A program made the position numbers and the translations under genes. A DNA stretch of 64,000 nt, from positions 23,375,554-23,439,553 of the forward strand of contig OX326957.1 of the NCBI GenBank assembly GCA_946800325.1. Direction: 5' to 3'. The notes beneath the pieces were generated by a model. That model was not told the origin of the DNA and did not search any database. It saw only the letters and a program-made list of their open reading frames with translations. Shown here piece after piece: positions 39,420 through 50,207 of this stretch; position 1 is the first letter of the stretch, and each line of letters starts with the position of its first letter. The DNA comes from Luzula sylvatica. Taxonomy: Eukaryota; Streptophyta; Magnoliopsida; Poales; Juncaceae.

Positions 39420-42404
39420 ATGGCCGAGGTTGCTATTCTTGCGGCTGTTAAAGTCCTTGGGAGCCCATTGGTCAATGAGGCTCTAAAATTCATTATATCA
39501 AAATTTTCTGAGCTTTCAGAACTCGGTTCCGGTATAAGGAATATTAGAGACGAACTGTTAGTGATGCAAGCATTTCTTAATGGCATAAATATGGATGGCC
39601 TCAATAACGAAGCTTTTGAAGTATGGTTAGAACAAGTACGAGATTTGGCATTTCGCGTTGAGGATACATTGGACGAATTTATATATCGAGTGGGTAATGA
39701 AAAATATAGGGGAGTAGTGTCGAATATAAAATTATATTTCAAACCCAAATCTTCTCTCAAAAAAACCATCTCTTTCGCCGATATGACACGAATTGCCTCT
39801 GAACTAAAGGAGGCAGAGAAAAGTCTTAGAAATCTTGCAGCGAGGAAAGACCATTGGGTCTCCATCCTTGAAAACACCGGACATTTGAAAAAGCCTGATT
39901 ATTATTCCAATGAGAGCCCACAATGTGCAGCAGTTTGTGCCCATTTTATTGAGGAGAATAAACTTGTAGGAGCAGAAAAAAATAAGGAATTATTAAAAAG
40001 CTGGCTATATTCCAACAAGTTAAATCGCGCTATAATATCTGTTTGGGGAATGGGCGGTCTCGGCAAAACGACACTGGTTACCAATGTTTTTAAAACAGAA
40101 AAAAATAATTTTAGCTGTCATGCTTGGGTTTCTGTTTCTCAAACATACAAGGACTGTGAAATCTTACGGAATTTAATCTCTGAGATTTATGAGAGTGAGG
40201 AAAAAGTTCCAATTGATACATCAAACACGGGTCTCAAAAAATTGAAAGAAATACTCAGGGGTATTTTGAAAGAAAAGAGGTATTTAATAATATTAGATGA
40301 TATATGGGATGCAAAGGCCTTTCGAGACATACAAGATGCACTTATTGATAGCCATAAGGGAAGCCGAATTGTTATTACTAGTAGAAATGAAGATGTAGCT
40401 TCTCTTGCACTGAAAGAGCATAGGCTTGCGCTACAGCCTCTAAAAGAGAGTGAATCATGGGAGTTATTTTGCATAAGCGCATTTCCAATAGAAACGTACT
40501 GTGAACCGGTGCTGAACCAGAATTGGATTATAAGGCATGCGGCATATATCTGGTTCATATCGGGTTTTGTATGTTTAACAGCACTGCCATTGTTTTGCGT
40601 TAAAAGTAAAACATACCAAGAATTGGGGCTGAACCATCATGGGATTAAAGGGGTCATGAGTGCAATATGGTTCGTAATATTGCTCTTTTTGTATTATCAT
40701 AGAACAGTTCCTGAACCTGGCCAGCCCCCGCTTGAATCTGTCCCTTACCATGAATGTCCTTGTAATTTGGAGAACTGGGCAAGAAAGATTGTTTCCAAGT
40801 GCGGGGGTTTGCCTCTTGCTCTAGTGTCTATAGGTGGCATGTTGTTCTTGCGTGAGAAGAATGAATTTGAATGGAAACGTGTCCATGACCAGCTTAATTG
40901 GGAGTTAGATCATAACAAAGAGTTTGATCGCCTTAGGAATATTTTAAATCTGAGCTTTAACTACCTTCGTGCACCCCTAAAGAAATGTTTTTTGTATTGT
41001 TGTATGTTTCCGGAAGATCATCTTCTTGCAAGGAAAAAACTCATTAGATTGTGGATAGCCGAGGGATTCATAGAAGAAAGAGGATTAAGCACATTAGAGG
41101 AAGTGGCCGAGGGATATATGGTAGAGCTCGTGCGTCGTAGCATGTTGCAATTGGTAAGGACAAATCATTTTGGTAGGATAAAAAGATGCCGAATGCATGA
41201 TACATTGCGGGAGTTGGCGATATCAGTATGCATGAAAGAGAATTTTGGGTTCGTGCACGAGGATAACAAGAAAGTAAGGATTGATACAACTGCTCGTAGG
41301 CTCTCTATAATAAAATCAAGCAATGAGATTAGCTGTGACGAAAAACTCTCACGATTGCGAACATTTTTATCATTCCATTCTTCCATGCTGATATGCCCCT
41401 TTCTATCTTCGACCTTACTGCATTCTATGTATCTTTCCATTTTAGATCTAGAAGGATTGCCGGTTGAATCATTGCCAGAAACAATTGGAGATTTATTTAA
41501 TCTCCGCTATCTAGGTTTGCGAAGTACGAAAGTGAAGTCTCTTCCAATGTCAATTGGGAGACTTCACAATTTACAAACTCTAGATCTCTTGTTCTCCAAT
41601 ATCGAAAAGCTACCTGACAGTATAGCAAATCTCATAAAGTTGCGTCACCTCTTTGCTAAATCATTTACAGATAGTATTGGAATCTCTGTTCCTAATGGTA
41701 TGTTCGACTTTAAAGAACTGCAAACCCTACAAGGATTAGAAGCAAATGCCGAGGTGATTGAAAGATTAGGAAATTTGAACCAATTGAGAAGTTTCAAAAT
41801 ATTGAATGTGAAAGAAAGCTATTGTGCAGATTTGTGTACGTCATTATCAAAGATGCTGTTTCTTTCCTTTTTACATATTCTTTCATGTAGTGAAAACGAG
41901 TTTCTCCGACTGGAACTTTTGAATCCACCACCTAAGCAACTTCAAAAGTTGGATCTCACCGGACGACTAGAAGAAACTTTTTTTGAATCCTCTTTATTCC
42001 AAATTTCTGGGAAAAACCTCCACAATTTGGGTCTTTTTATGTCTCAACTACAGAAGGATCCTCTCCCATCTCTTTCCTATTTATCGGGCTTAACGTCGTT
42101 ATTCCTCTTGAGAGCATATGACGGGCAAAAACTAGTCTTTGGAGCTGGGTGGTTCCCTAAATTGAAGATCTTGGTATTGGAACAACTGCCTTCTCTAATT
42201 CACGTGGAGATGGAGAAGGGCACCATGATGAGCTTGGAACAGATTAATATGGTGCATATGAGACAACTGGTGGAGATCCCAAAAGGCATGGAACAAATCA
42301 CATCCCTTCAATTTGTGTACTGTTCAGTTCTGTCGCCTCATTTTTGGGGGTCGAGGCCGAAAGGATTCTATCAACTTAAACATTTTAGATGCCTTATATG
42401 CTAA
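39420..42404 (+). CDS. CNL (RPM1-like) protein with in-frame insertion in NB-ARC
   Basis: Uninterrupted 994-codon ORF starting at the MAE methionine. Coiled coil 1-150 with EDTLDEF at 81-87; P-loop GMGGLGKTT 210-218; kinase-2 LIILDDIWD 289-297; RNBS-B GSRIVITSR 314-322; GLPLA 463-467; RNBS-D 523-533; MHD 592-594; LRRs to the end. Compared with the unit A gene, about 85 extra residues (361-445, DNA about 40,500-40,754) lie between RNBS-C and GLPLA, inside the ARC1 region. They contain two strongly hydrophobic stretches (about 369-394 and 412-427) that look like membrane segments. No stop interrupts the insert. No clear intron borders flank it, but an unrecognised intron cannot be excluded. Whether the receptor still folds is doubtful. 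Role if functional: intracellular effector-triggered immunity. Confidence 0.85.
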   Translation: MAEVAILAAVKVLGSPLVNEALKFIISKFSELSELGSGIRNIRDELLVMQAFLNGINMDGLNNEAFEVWLEQVRDLAFRVEDTLDEFIYRVGNEKYRGVVSNIKLYFKPKSSLKKTISFADMTRIASELKEAEKSLRNLAARKDHWVSILENTGHLKKPDYYSNESPQCAAVCAHFIEENKLVGAEKNKELLKSWLYSNKLNRAIISVWGMGGLGKTTLVTNVFKTEKNNFSCHAWVSVSQTYKDCEILRNLISEIYESEEKVPIDTSNTGLKKLKEILRGILKEKRYLIILDDIWDAKAFRDIQDALIDSHKGSRIVITSRNEDVASLALKEHRLALQPLKESESWELFCISAFPIETYCEPVLNQNWIIRHAAYIWFISGFVCLTALPLFCVKSKTYQELGLNHHGIKGVMSAIWFVILLFLYYHRTVPEPGQPPLESVPYHECPCNLENWARKIVSKCGGLPLALVSIGGMLFLREKNEFEWKRVHDQLNWELDHNKEFDRLRNILNLSFNYLRAPLKKCFLYCCMFPEDHLLARKKLIRLWIAEGFIEERGLSTLEEVAEGYMVELVRRSMLQLVRTNHFGRIKRCRMHDTLRELAISVCMKENFGFVHEDNKKVRIDTTARRLSIIKSSNEISCDEKLSRLRTFLSFHSSMLICPFLSSTLLHSMYLSILDLEGLPVESLPETIGDLFNLRYLGLRSTKVKSLPMSIGRLHNLQTLDLLFSNIEKLPDSIANLIKLRHLFAKSFTDSIGISVPNGMFDFKELQTLQGLEANAEVIERLGNLNQLRSFKILNVKESYCADLCTSLSKMLFLSFLHILSCSENEFLRLELLNPPPKQLQKLDLTGRLEETFFESSLFQISGKNLHNLGLFMSQLQKDPLPSLSYLSGLTSLFLLRAYDGQKLVFGAGWFPKLKILVLEQLPSLIHVEMEKGTMMSLEQINMVHMRQLVEIPKGMEQITSLQFVYCSVLSPHFWGSRPKGFYQLKHFRCLIC
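40500..40754 (+). other. In-frame insert within the unit C CNL gene
   Basis: DNA absent from the unit A and B genes, net +249 bp. Edges read TACTGTGAA and TACCATGAA (7 of 9 identical), compatible with a decayed 9-bp target duplication. No convincing terminal inverted repeats were found. It codes for two hydrophobic segments joined by a polar linker. Its origin is unknown. Confidence 0.6.
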
Positions 42405-42650
42405 GTGATGATCATATAAATACTTGATTGATCAGATGCAAGTAAGTCTCTACAATCTTTCTGTTCTGTATTTTTAGTATTTCAACTTTGCATTCATATT
42501 CTTAATGCATTCTTTTTTACGTGCCCTTTTTCTTTAATAACTAAGTTTCATAGATTATCTAATTTTTGAGTTTTTAGATAATCAAATTGCTAAGAAAAAC
42601 GAAATGAATAAAATTGCTTAGTCTCATCCTTATACATTATTTTGGTGCAT

Positions 42651-42682
<32 letters not shown>

Positions 42683-43740
42683 CATTTTTTTCATCAAGGA
42701 AGAAGTATTCAGCGTATGTACATTATTTTATATTAAGACTAGATAAGATATTCTTTGGTATCATTAAAAATATTTCAATTGAAATGATGAAATATGATTC
42801 ATTTGTTATTGTAGGCCCCTTGACAAGCTTAGTGTGCTATTATTGGGGTACTTGCCGTTATGAACAATGTTTTTGCTTCCATTGTGTTTGTTTTAATTGT
42901 GCTTTCAAAACATTTCAATTTGCAAGGTGAAATATTTTGTTATCAGAGAATGGTTTGTTTGTTTCCTATATTTTTCTTGTGCAGAACTTCTGTTAGTTTG
43001 CATTCTACGAACTTGACGTGTTTGCTTGTTTACTATATGTCCTTGTATCTTAATGGATTGAACAAACTTGGTGTGTTTTAATTATTATTATTTTTTTTGA
43101 ATAAATACCAAAGGTATTCGATCTTTTTATAAATAAATAAAAGCGGATATTTACATGCTTTGAACACAACTCGAAAGTAAGTGTCGGTGAGTAAATAAAA
43201 GTGACAAAAAACAAAATCATCCCCCTTAAGATTCTGTAAATGTAGGTAGAGGGTGTGGTGATGAATTTACTCCGTATTATATTGTGGCCGAGTTTTCCAT
43301 CTCGGACTAGCCTTTCTCCATGTTTGTGCCTCAGTTATTATTCTGCCTGCTAAGACCTTGGGCGAACAAGTTGGCGACCCCGAAAATTTTATTATTTCTT
43401 TGTTTCCAAACCGACCAAATGGTCGATAGCCACACTAGTTCCCAATCTTGTCTTAAATCCGGGTGTACCATTATTTTATTGGCACTCCATGTGTCGAAAA
43501 TAGAGTTTTAATTATTATTTACATTTAATGGTATTTGTTTGGATTGAATAACTTGGTTTTGTGCATGATTTGTGTGTTTTCTTGCTTGATTTTGTGCTTG
43601 TTTGTAATCTTAAATGCACGATGTATTTGTATTTGTTTGGTGATGATTAAATTGTGAATTGTGTTCAGCTATGCAGTACAAGTGTGAGGATCAAGTTCAG
43701 TTTTGTGGCAATATCAAACTAATTGATTAAAAAATGGAGC
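42405..43740. other. Downstream region of the unit C CNL gene
   Basis: Homologous to 12,334-13,250, interrupted by a T run of about 26 bp at 42,655-42,680 and by the LINE at 43,090-43,505. The homology ends at about 43,735, before the proline-rich fragment present in units A and B. Confidence 0.65.
43090..43505 (-). mobile_element. 5'-truncated L1-type LINE tail
   Basis: A 416-bp insert flanked by perfect 14-bp duplications TTTTAATTATTATT (43,076-43,089 and 43,506-43,519). Units A and B lack the insert. On the minus strand it reads WELVWLSTIWSVWKQRNNKI, typical of the C-terminal end of plant L1 reverse-transcriptase ORFs (IW..W..RN..IF), then frame-broken text, a 3' UTR and a short A-rich tail next to 43,090. 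Target-primed retrotransposition explains the truncation and the long duplication. Confidence 0.88.
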
Positions 43741-43966
43741 ATTTCTGCATGTGACTCAGTTTGGATTGGAAATTCAAAAAAATTAATCCGAATTTTGAAA
43801 ATATTCTAAAAATAACCCGAAACGAATTTTAAAAATCCGGTGGTATCTGATTTTAAAATCTCGGTCAATTAAATTAATTAACAAACGGAATTTAGCATCA
43901 TTTGTTTTCTGATAAGATCGACCGGGTTTATAAAACCCGTTGAAATTTTCAATTGTAAATTCGATA

Positions 43967-44350
43967 TTTTTTTCTCAGATTTTACCATAACATATTCTAT
44001 ATTCTGAGTTAATATATTTAATTAACATGATAATGAGCATGTTAGTTATTAGTGTAATACGTAATTAACATTAGTCCGAATTCATAAATTTGAATCAATA
44101 TTAATGAATTTTTAATGATATGTTTTAATTATCACGTTAATAAAATGCAATAGTACAAATAAGGAGAATACGGTGGGTACATCTTGAAATAAAATAAAAT
44201 TTTAAATTCTTTTTCAACGGCTAAATAGTAAATCTGATATTAAAAAAAATTACTCTCGTCCAAAATGTACCCACTGAATTCTTCCTTATTGAGCAATTAC
44301 ATTTAATTAACGTGATAATTAAAATATATCATTAAATATTCATTAAATTT
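43967..44350. mobile_element. Remnant of the fold-back core shared with 34-38 kb
   Basis: CAGATTTTACCATAACAT, then AATACGGTGGGTACATC, a spacer, and the inverse GTACCCACTGAATTCTTCC. This is the same cassette as in the elements at 34,237 and 36,766 but degenerate and without outer arms. Confidence 0.7.
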
Positions 44351-45584
44351 TTTACATAACCAACTTAAAGCTGAAATCTCCAAGACTTTCATCATTTTTA
44401 CTACTAACAAGTAAAGACATAATTTCTTTTCCAATATCCATCCTATGGATAAGAAACACTTGCTTCCTTCGGATTCATTGATTTTATATTGAATACATAA
44501 TTTACCCATGTATTTTGCTTTTTTATTTATTTTTCTTAGACTTAGTCCTTGAATACCAAGACCTAGTCCTCGAATAGTTTTTTTCGAACTTCAACATACT
44601 CGCAACTTTGAGTGTTGTTGAAGAACCGTCATATTTCTTTTCTAATTCTCTTACTTGAGAATTGATCACAAATTGAATTATATTTATTTGAATTTTCTAC
44701 AACTATGTAAAATAGACTTAAATTAATGGCTTGCTTGAATATTTATATTCCATATTATCGTACTCTCACCCATCTTCTTGAATCAATAATCTCCATGTTA
44801 ATGAAAACATAAACAACAATACTCATTTGTTTCTAGTGGTTAACATCCAAATTGCATATATGTTCAAGCGAATCGAATGCCGTGAAACTCTCAAACATAT
44901 ACCTCTTTGGTAGGATTACCTCCAATTACATCCGGTACAAATCTTGAATTATTCATGAGATTGGCTGCGAGTCCAACTCGGAATTCCTTGTGTGTAATCT
45001 CACTATATGCCCCAATTACTAACGGGCTAGACGAAGGCCGTGGAACTCTCTTGAAAACTGGTTAAGTCTAAACAATGTCCAAATATCGTTCGAATGAACC
45101 ACTAATGAGTCAGACGAAGACTGTGAAATTGTAATCAGTTCCAAACAACAGTTACTCCCTGCGTTAATTATTCCGCTCACGTGCCAGACGGATGTCATGA
45201 AACTCATGAGTAAAACAAAAGCCTCGAAAGTTTCAGATCATGGGAAACATTTCCAAAACTTAATAATTATATAAATGGAGGAATTAATGAAGTATGTAGT
45301 CTAATATCAATTTTCCGAATCTGCACCCAATATCGTCTAAACGATATCATGTACCTTTTGTACGCTTCATATTTAAACGAATTCCGGATTCGTTCAAATT
45401 GAACGAATGATCTGCCAAATTTTATATTTTTGCGTTCAAACGAAATTAAATTTCTTTCAAATGCAACATATTCGTTTAAACAAATTCTCGTTTCGTTTAC
45501 ACGAATAATATGTCCAAAAGTTTCTGGACTTTTTGGGACCCCTATTGTTTAAACTCACTGGAATTGCGTTGAAACGAAATTCAT
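44351..45584. other. Repeat-derived DNA with short palindromes, no gene
   Basis: No credible gene. From 45,333 to 45,583 variants of TTCGTTTAAACGAA recur (GTTTAAACAAA, GTTCAAACGAA, GTTGAAACGAA), another cluster of one short inverted-repeat motif. This could be LTR DNA, but no ends were found. Confidence 0.45.
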
Positions 45585-46275
45585 GTGTCACCATGTGTGA
45601 GTTTAAGACAAAAAAAATAGTGTATCTATCTAAATAACTTGTTAAACTTGTAAACACCAATCAAATAGTATTGTTATTTTAAAAAATGTAGATTAAAATA
45701 ATTTGTTTTATAATTATTATAAATTAAATTTTGATATTATTTATTAAATTAATTTCATTATTAAGTTTTATATTATTTTATAATTTCCATTACATTTTGA
45801 ATCAATAAACATTATTACTACTATATAATTAATAATGTATTACTCTATATGTTATATGATTCATTATTTTTATATGTGATATTGCATTGAACGATGATAT
45901 ACTATTTGTTGTTATGTTTATTTCGTAAACTTATATTATATCTCATATATTATTTTATAATAACACTAATATAAATATTATTATTTGATTAAAAAAGTAG
46001 ATTTTTTGTTATTATAATGTAAAATAATTGTAAAACATATGAATACTCACAGATAAAATAATTCAAATAACTTTATTTTAAGATGATATTGTTAATATTA
46101 TCATACAAATGTATAATTTATATTACAATGAAAAATATAATTTATATGTTCGCCGCGTAGGGGGCGAGTATTCTCCTAATAAGAAGTAATTTGTAACTTC
46201 TTTTTATGGCAGTTTGTGAAGAATGCAACCGAATAATATTATTTAAGGAATTAGCAGGAAGAAAGCGAATTAAAT
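45585..46275. repeat. Duplicate of the CNL upstream region (unit D)
   Basis: Follows 38,690-39,419 closely, including GTAGGGGGCGAGTATTCTCC just before the leader. This shows that a fourth CNL copy once existed here. Confidence 0.8.
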
Positions 46276-46374
46276 ATGACCGAGGTTGCTATTCTTGCGG
46301 CTGTTAAAGTCCTTGGAAGCCCATTGGTCAATGAGGCTCTAAAACGAAATAACCAACCGTTGCAGAATATTTGA
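46276..46374 (+). pseudogene. Truncated CNL gene start (unit D)
   Basis: The ATG at 46,276 begins the same coiled-coil N-terminus as the unit C gene (TEVAILAAVKVLGSPLVNEA) and matches to residue 23 (AAA codon at 46,342-46,344). The next bases, CGAAATAACCAA, are foreign and the frame closes at TGA 46,372-46,374. The foreign text resembles the outer arm of the fold-back element at 36,766 (CGAAATAACCAAG, then GTCTTTTGCGG). A transposon insertion or a rearrangement within one removed the rest of the gene. No other CNL text follows. Confidence 0.85.
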
Positions 46375-47073
46375 AATATGTCTTTTGCGGACATTGAAAT
46401 AGCGCCTGGTGGAGTGTGATTCCCAGCCTTATTTTTGACCTTGCTTAGAACAAATAAACGACAACTAAAACATAATCTACGGATTAAAAGAAGGCGCAGA
46501 TTGAAATATCGCCCGGCGGGGTATGAAAGCCCGCCCAATGGGGTATGAAAGCCTGCCAAAATTTGTTTTGTTTTGTTTTTTGTTTGGAGTGTATGTTATA
46601 TTAATGATCTTAATAAAATTAAATAATTGATTGTTGTTGATAATTTGGTATGTTAAATTTAGTTATGTTCAATATAATTTTGTTGATATTTTTATGATGT
46701 TAATTTAATTGATTGATGGAATTAATTTTTAATATGAATATTTTTTAATAATGGTCACCAAAAAATAAAAAATTCATTGAAGATGGTAGGTGTCAGAATT
46801 CATTGAATATAGGAGAGAATCAATATTTTTTCTGAAAAGCAAAGTATGGCAAGACTTGACACTGTCACAAAAAACCAAAAAATTAATTAAAGATTATAGG
46901 ATTCCTGAAATTAGGCCTAGGATTCAGGCTTTATGGTACATATGGTAATTAAGTAAAATTTTAGTTCTATTAAAGGAGTTGCAAACTTATTCATTTTCTT
47001 CATATTCTTATTCTTGTTCATCTTCCTCTTGTTATAGTTATTTATTTTCATTTCATCTTATTTCTGTCATTTC
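46345..47073. other. Fold-back-arm-like DNA and AT-rich spacer
   Basis: 46,345-46,560 is related in style to the arms of the 36,766 element (ATGTCTTTTGCGGAC, GGCGCAGA, GAAAGCCCGCC). The remainder is AT-rich with nothing recognised. Confidence 0.5.
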
Positions 47074-47437
47074 ATGGGATCTAACCGTTACAATCTCGAA
47101 GACAATACAAATCGATATTTCTTTCGTGATAACATGGCTGTAATTCGATATGAGCGTTTTTTCCAAAGGTCGTGACGTCATTCCATATTTTCATTTCACT
47201 CTGCTGGAGGAACCAAATCCACAAATTAATTTTATCACTTCGGAATTACAATCATGTCTTAATCATTGGAATATGAATGACATCATACATGTCAATGATC
47301 CCTACTACGAAACCGTAGTACATTTGTTTTATGCCAATGGGACATTGAATGATGATGGAAATTTTAGCTCTTATCTATTTGGAAAGGAAATCATGGTGTC
47401 CCAAGATTTGTTTGAAGATTTGTTTTCATTTTGGTAG
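47074..47437 (+). pseudogene. Plant transposon-protein-like fragment
   Basis: An ATG at 47,074 opens a frame reading MGSNRYNLED, which shifts at the T run near 47,157 into the frame that ends at 47,437. The second part contains PYYETVVHLFYANGTLN and FGKEIMVSQDLFEDLF. This parallels PFYEVITRLFYANAVFN and LGEQVEISVENLCELL in the ORF at 52,140-53,630. The pattern (FYAN, then a short beta-rich step, then a helical segment) fits the domain annotated as 'putative plant transposon protein' in plant retroelements. The frameshift and early stop make it non-functional. Confidence 0.6.
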
Positions 47438-49097
47438 ATTTAGGAGAGGAGGAATATGCCGGTGTGAGCTGTTGGGTATCGGCATCACTATCGAGCCCCG
47501 CGCAACAGATTTTGAGGTCCGGTCCGATCCGACCCCGAGGATCACGACGATGATTCGATCGTACAAATCCTAAACTACGTGCAACTACCTATGAAATTAA
47601 CTCTTAATTCATAGAGAATCATACCATGTGAAATTGATCACGGATACGGGTTGACTGCGTAGTTGCTTTGTCCGCTTCGACCCCGGTAACACGCACATCC
47701 CACGCCCGCGCGATTCGACACCTTGCTCGAAGGTCCGATTTGTCGAATACAACCGGATTGCTTTATGGTTTGACCTTCAACCTTCCTCGAACGTGCTCTC
47801 GTTAGATCACAGCGAAGGCTTCAACTGAATCCTCTATACTCGTATCCACCGCGAGCATTGTCTCTCGGTTACGTGCGATTCCCCAAAAATTGCCGTAAAT
47901 TTGCTCAAAATCAATCCCTTTCTTTCTCACTTTCTAACTTGTCTAACAAGCTTCTTTTCTATCAAAAGAATGGCCAGAGAGAAGAAGGAATGGATGCTCA
48001 GATCTTATAATCAAAGCCTTCATTAATAGGGAATTAATGAGTATAAAAATTGCTAATCCAGAATTTGGATCACAGTGCGTCATGAAGCACGATATGGTGC
48101 GTCATGACGCATGTGTCATGAGTACTAGATCTAGCCGTTACAATTGTCCTTCGTCATGACAGATAGGATTGTGCGTCATGACACACTTGAAAAACAATTT
48201 CAGTAAAACTTGTATAAATTTCAGATAACGACTCCAATTTGAATGGTTCAAATTGAGTTGGATAGATAATATCATTATCTAGAACTTTCGTGAAGAAATA
48301 TATTTCATTTGAGCGATTTATCACTTTCGTTTTAATGGAAAACCGAAAGGTTACGACATTTTGACATACAGTTAGCAAAACCGTCATAACATTCACATCC
48401 GAACTCCAATTGGGCTGGTCCAAATTGGGTTGGAAAGATAATAAGATTATCTACAACTTTAGTGAAGGTTGGAAGTCAGTTGGAATGACTTAACATTTTC
48501 GTTTCAACATAATACTTAAAGAGTGCATGCAGTTTTCTGTTTGAAAAGGTGTATAATAGTTATACATACCTTTTGGCCTATCCTTATCCTATGTAGTATA
48601 TATATGATGGTTCTCTCTGTTCTAATAAGTCAATAAAAGGTTAATCCTGAATCTAATTCAGATTAGACTAATTGAGACGATCATTCGAAAGAACACCATC
48701 AATAGTTGAATGGGTGTGATGAGAAAGAGAGAAAAGAGAAAAGGGGTTTTCTCGGATTAGAAAATCAAATGCGATCAAGCAAGTTCATCGGTGCATCGTC
48801 TAGGCTGGTGCATCCGCGACTGAGGTGCTGCGACTCATGATGGATATGAGTAGAGGACCGACACATGTGGCTCTTAGTTGTGATCAAACCAAGACGTTCA
48901 TGGAACGGGCTAGTCACCAACGTGACACCGGAGAAGGGAAGGATGCGAGCGATCAACTCGTCGTGTGTGATCAATTTCATGCTGGTAATCGTCTATCCTA
49001 CTTTACATCGTGCCATCGAAGCCGTTGTGAGGTCGCGGGTTTTGGGAACCGGACCGGGCTTTCATATCCATTGTGCGGGCCCGGGGCTGGGTCAATT
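47438..49097. other. Degenerate retroelement-like DNA
   Basis: No intact gene. From 47,470 (TGTTGGGTATCGG) the text looks LTR-like, but no partner end was found. On the minus strand an AT-rich TATAAG-type signal lies near 48,010. A 71-codon minus-strand ORF (48,765-48,980) and overlapping plus-strand ORFs show no recognisable family. Confidence 0.4.
48075..48188. repeat. Cluster of TGCGTCATGACGCA-type palindromes
   Basis: The perfect 14-bp palindrome and several half or variant copies (GTGCGTCATGA, CGTCATGACAG) occur within about 115 bp, upstream on the minus strand of the TATA-like text near 48,010. Possibly the U3 of an old LTR. Confidence 0.6.
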
Positions 49098-50207
49098 TGT
49101 AAGGTTTTCGGGCAACCATATTGCACAGCGGAACTTACCCGAACCCCTTAAGCAATGGATCTGTGTATCGTTAATTAGATACGAAGGAAGAGTTTCAAAA
49201 TTTATACCTTAGATTTAGTTCAAATCTGGTTGAAGGAAGCAAGGACGATCACTTCGAGCGATGCTCCAAACTCGGCACCACACTCTAGAGGTATCCACAT
49301 GCGACTCGTTCGACTTGGATGTGAAGACTTCCGATGCTAGTCGGTATCTTCCTCCCTTCAGAAAATCTGCTTGCTTGTCTTTTCTTTCACAAAGAAATTC
49401 AGCCAAGCTTCACTCTGTTCTTTCTCTCTAAGAAACTATTTTCTCTTTCTTTTTACTCTCCAAATTCGAAATATTGCGAGTCGAAATTCTGCCCAAGAGA
49501 TTGAGTGAATCTATCTTATTTATGAAGAGGTTTAGGTGTGTATTTATAATCAAGTGGAAAATTCTTAGAATTCCAACCACTTTTGTGGCATCCAATGCTC
49601 ACAAAATATTTTCATCAAATGAATAATATCTTGAATATTAATACCATGTATCCATACATGCATGTAGCATTCAATTAATGCTTTACACCTCTTCATCTTT
49701 ATTTGATTTTCTGTGTCCAGTCCAAACTTGTCTTTGTGTGTGACCCTATAGGTTTATTTAAATGTTGGCAGCATATTAAATCTCCATTTAACTATGCAAA
49801 TCATAATTGGCCTCTAGCAAGGCATTATGACTACCCAAATTAAATAAATGATTTGTGATCATAACCTATTTATTAAATAGACAAATTACTAGCTCTCTTG
49901 TTCATACGATATATGTTGATCAAAGACATGGTCCAATGTGATCCTTTCTAAATCAACTTAACTCTTTCCCGATATAGAATTATATTGAATATTTAATTAA
50001 TATTAACAACACATGTTAATCTTATTGAGCGTGGCTACGCATTTCCTTCAATCCTAATTCATCAGGGGACCATGAGAGATATCTCTTTCAATCATGAAAG
50101 GAACAACTTCCATCTTGGTTATTCACATCCTCCAACATGCTTCATGCAATACCCAATGATGATCTTGATTACCCGGTTAAAGATAACAAAGAAACATATC
50201 TAAGTAT
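49098..50207 (+). repeat. Probable left part of an older copia LTR
   Basis: Text starting TGTAAGGTTTTCGGGCAACC and running to the young element's edge. The right part resumes at 58,325 and is followed at 59,188 by a primer-binding site in plus orientation. The left boundary is a guess from the TG start. A TATTTATAAT box at about 49,537 could be its promoter. No gene. Confidence 0.4.

Larger units (their letters stand above)
29283..43740. repeat. Tandem unit C of the CNL locus, older and rearranged
   Basis: 29,286-32,210 follows units A and B closely, with scattered substitutions and small indels. Further on only islands match (for example 32,640-33,420 against 4,150-4,850). The CNL gene and its downstream region match again at 39,360-43,735. 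Large private insertions (two fold-back elements, a LINE) explain much of the size. Confidence 0.85.

Noticed and set aside
47470..48780. Complete LTR on the minus strand
   Set aside because: TGTTGGG at 47,470 and a TATA-like signal suggest an LTR, but no matching opposite end, PBS or PPT was located.
48765..49212. Overlapping ORFs on both strands (71 to 115 codons)
   Set aside because: GC-richer retroelement debris. No frame shows protease, integrase or reverse-transcriptase motifs, and none is clearly favoured.
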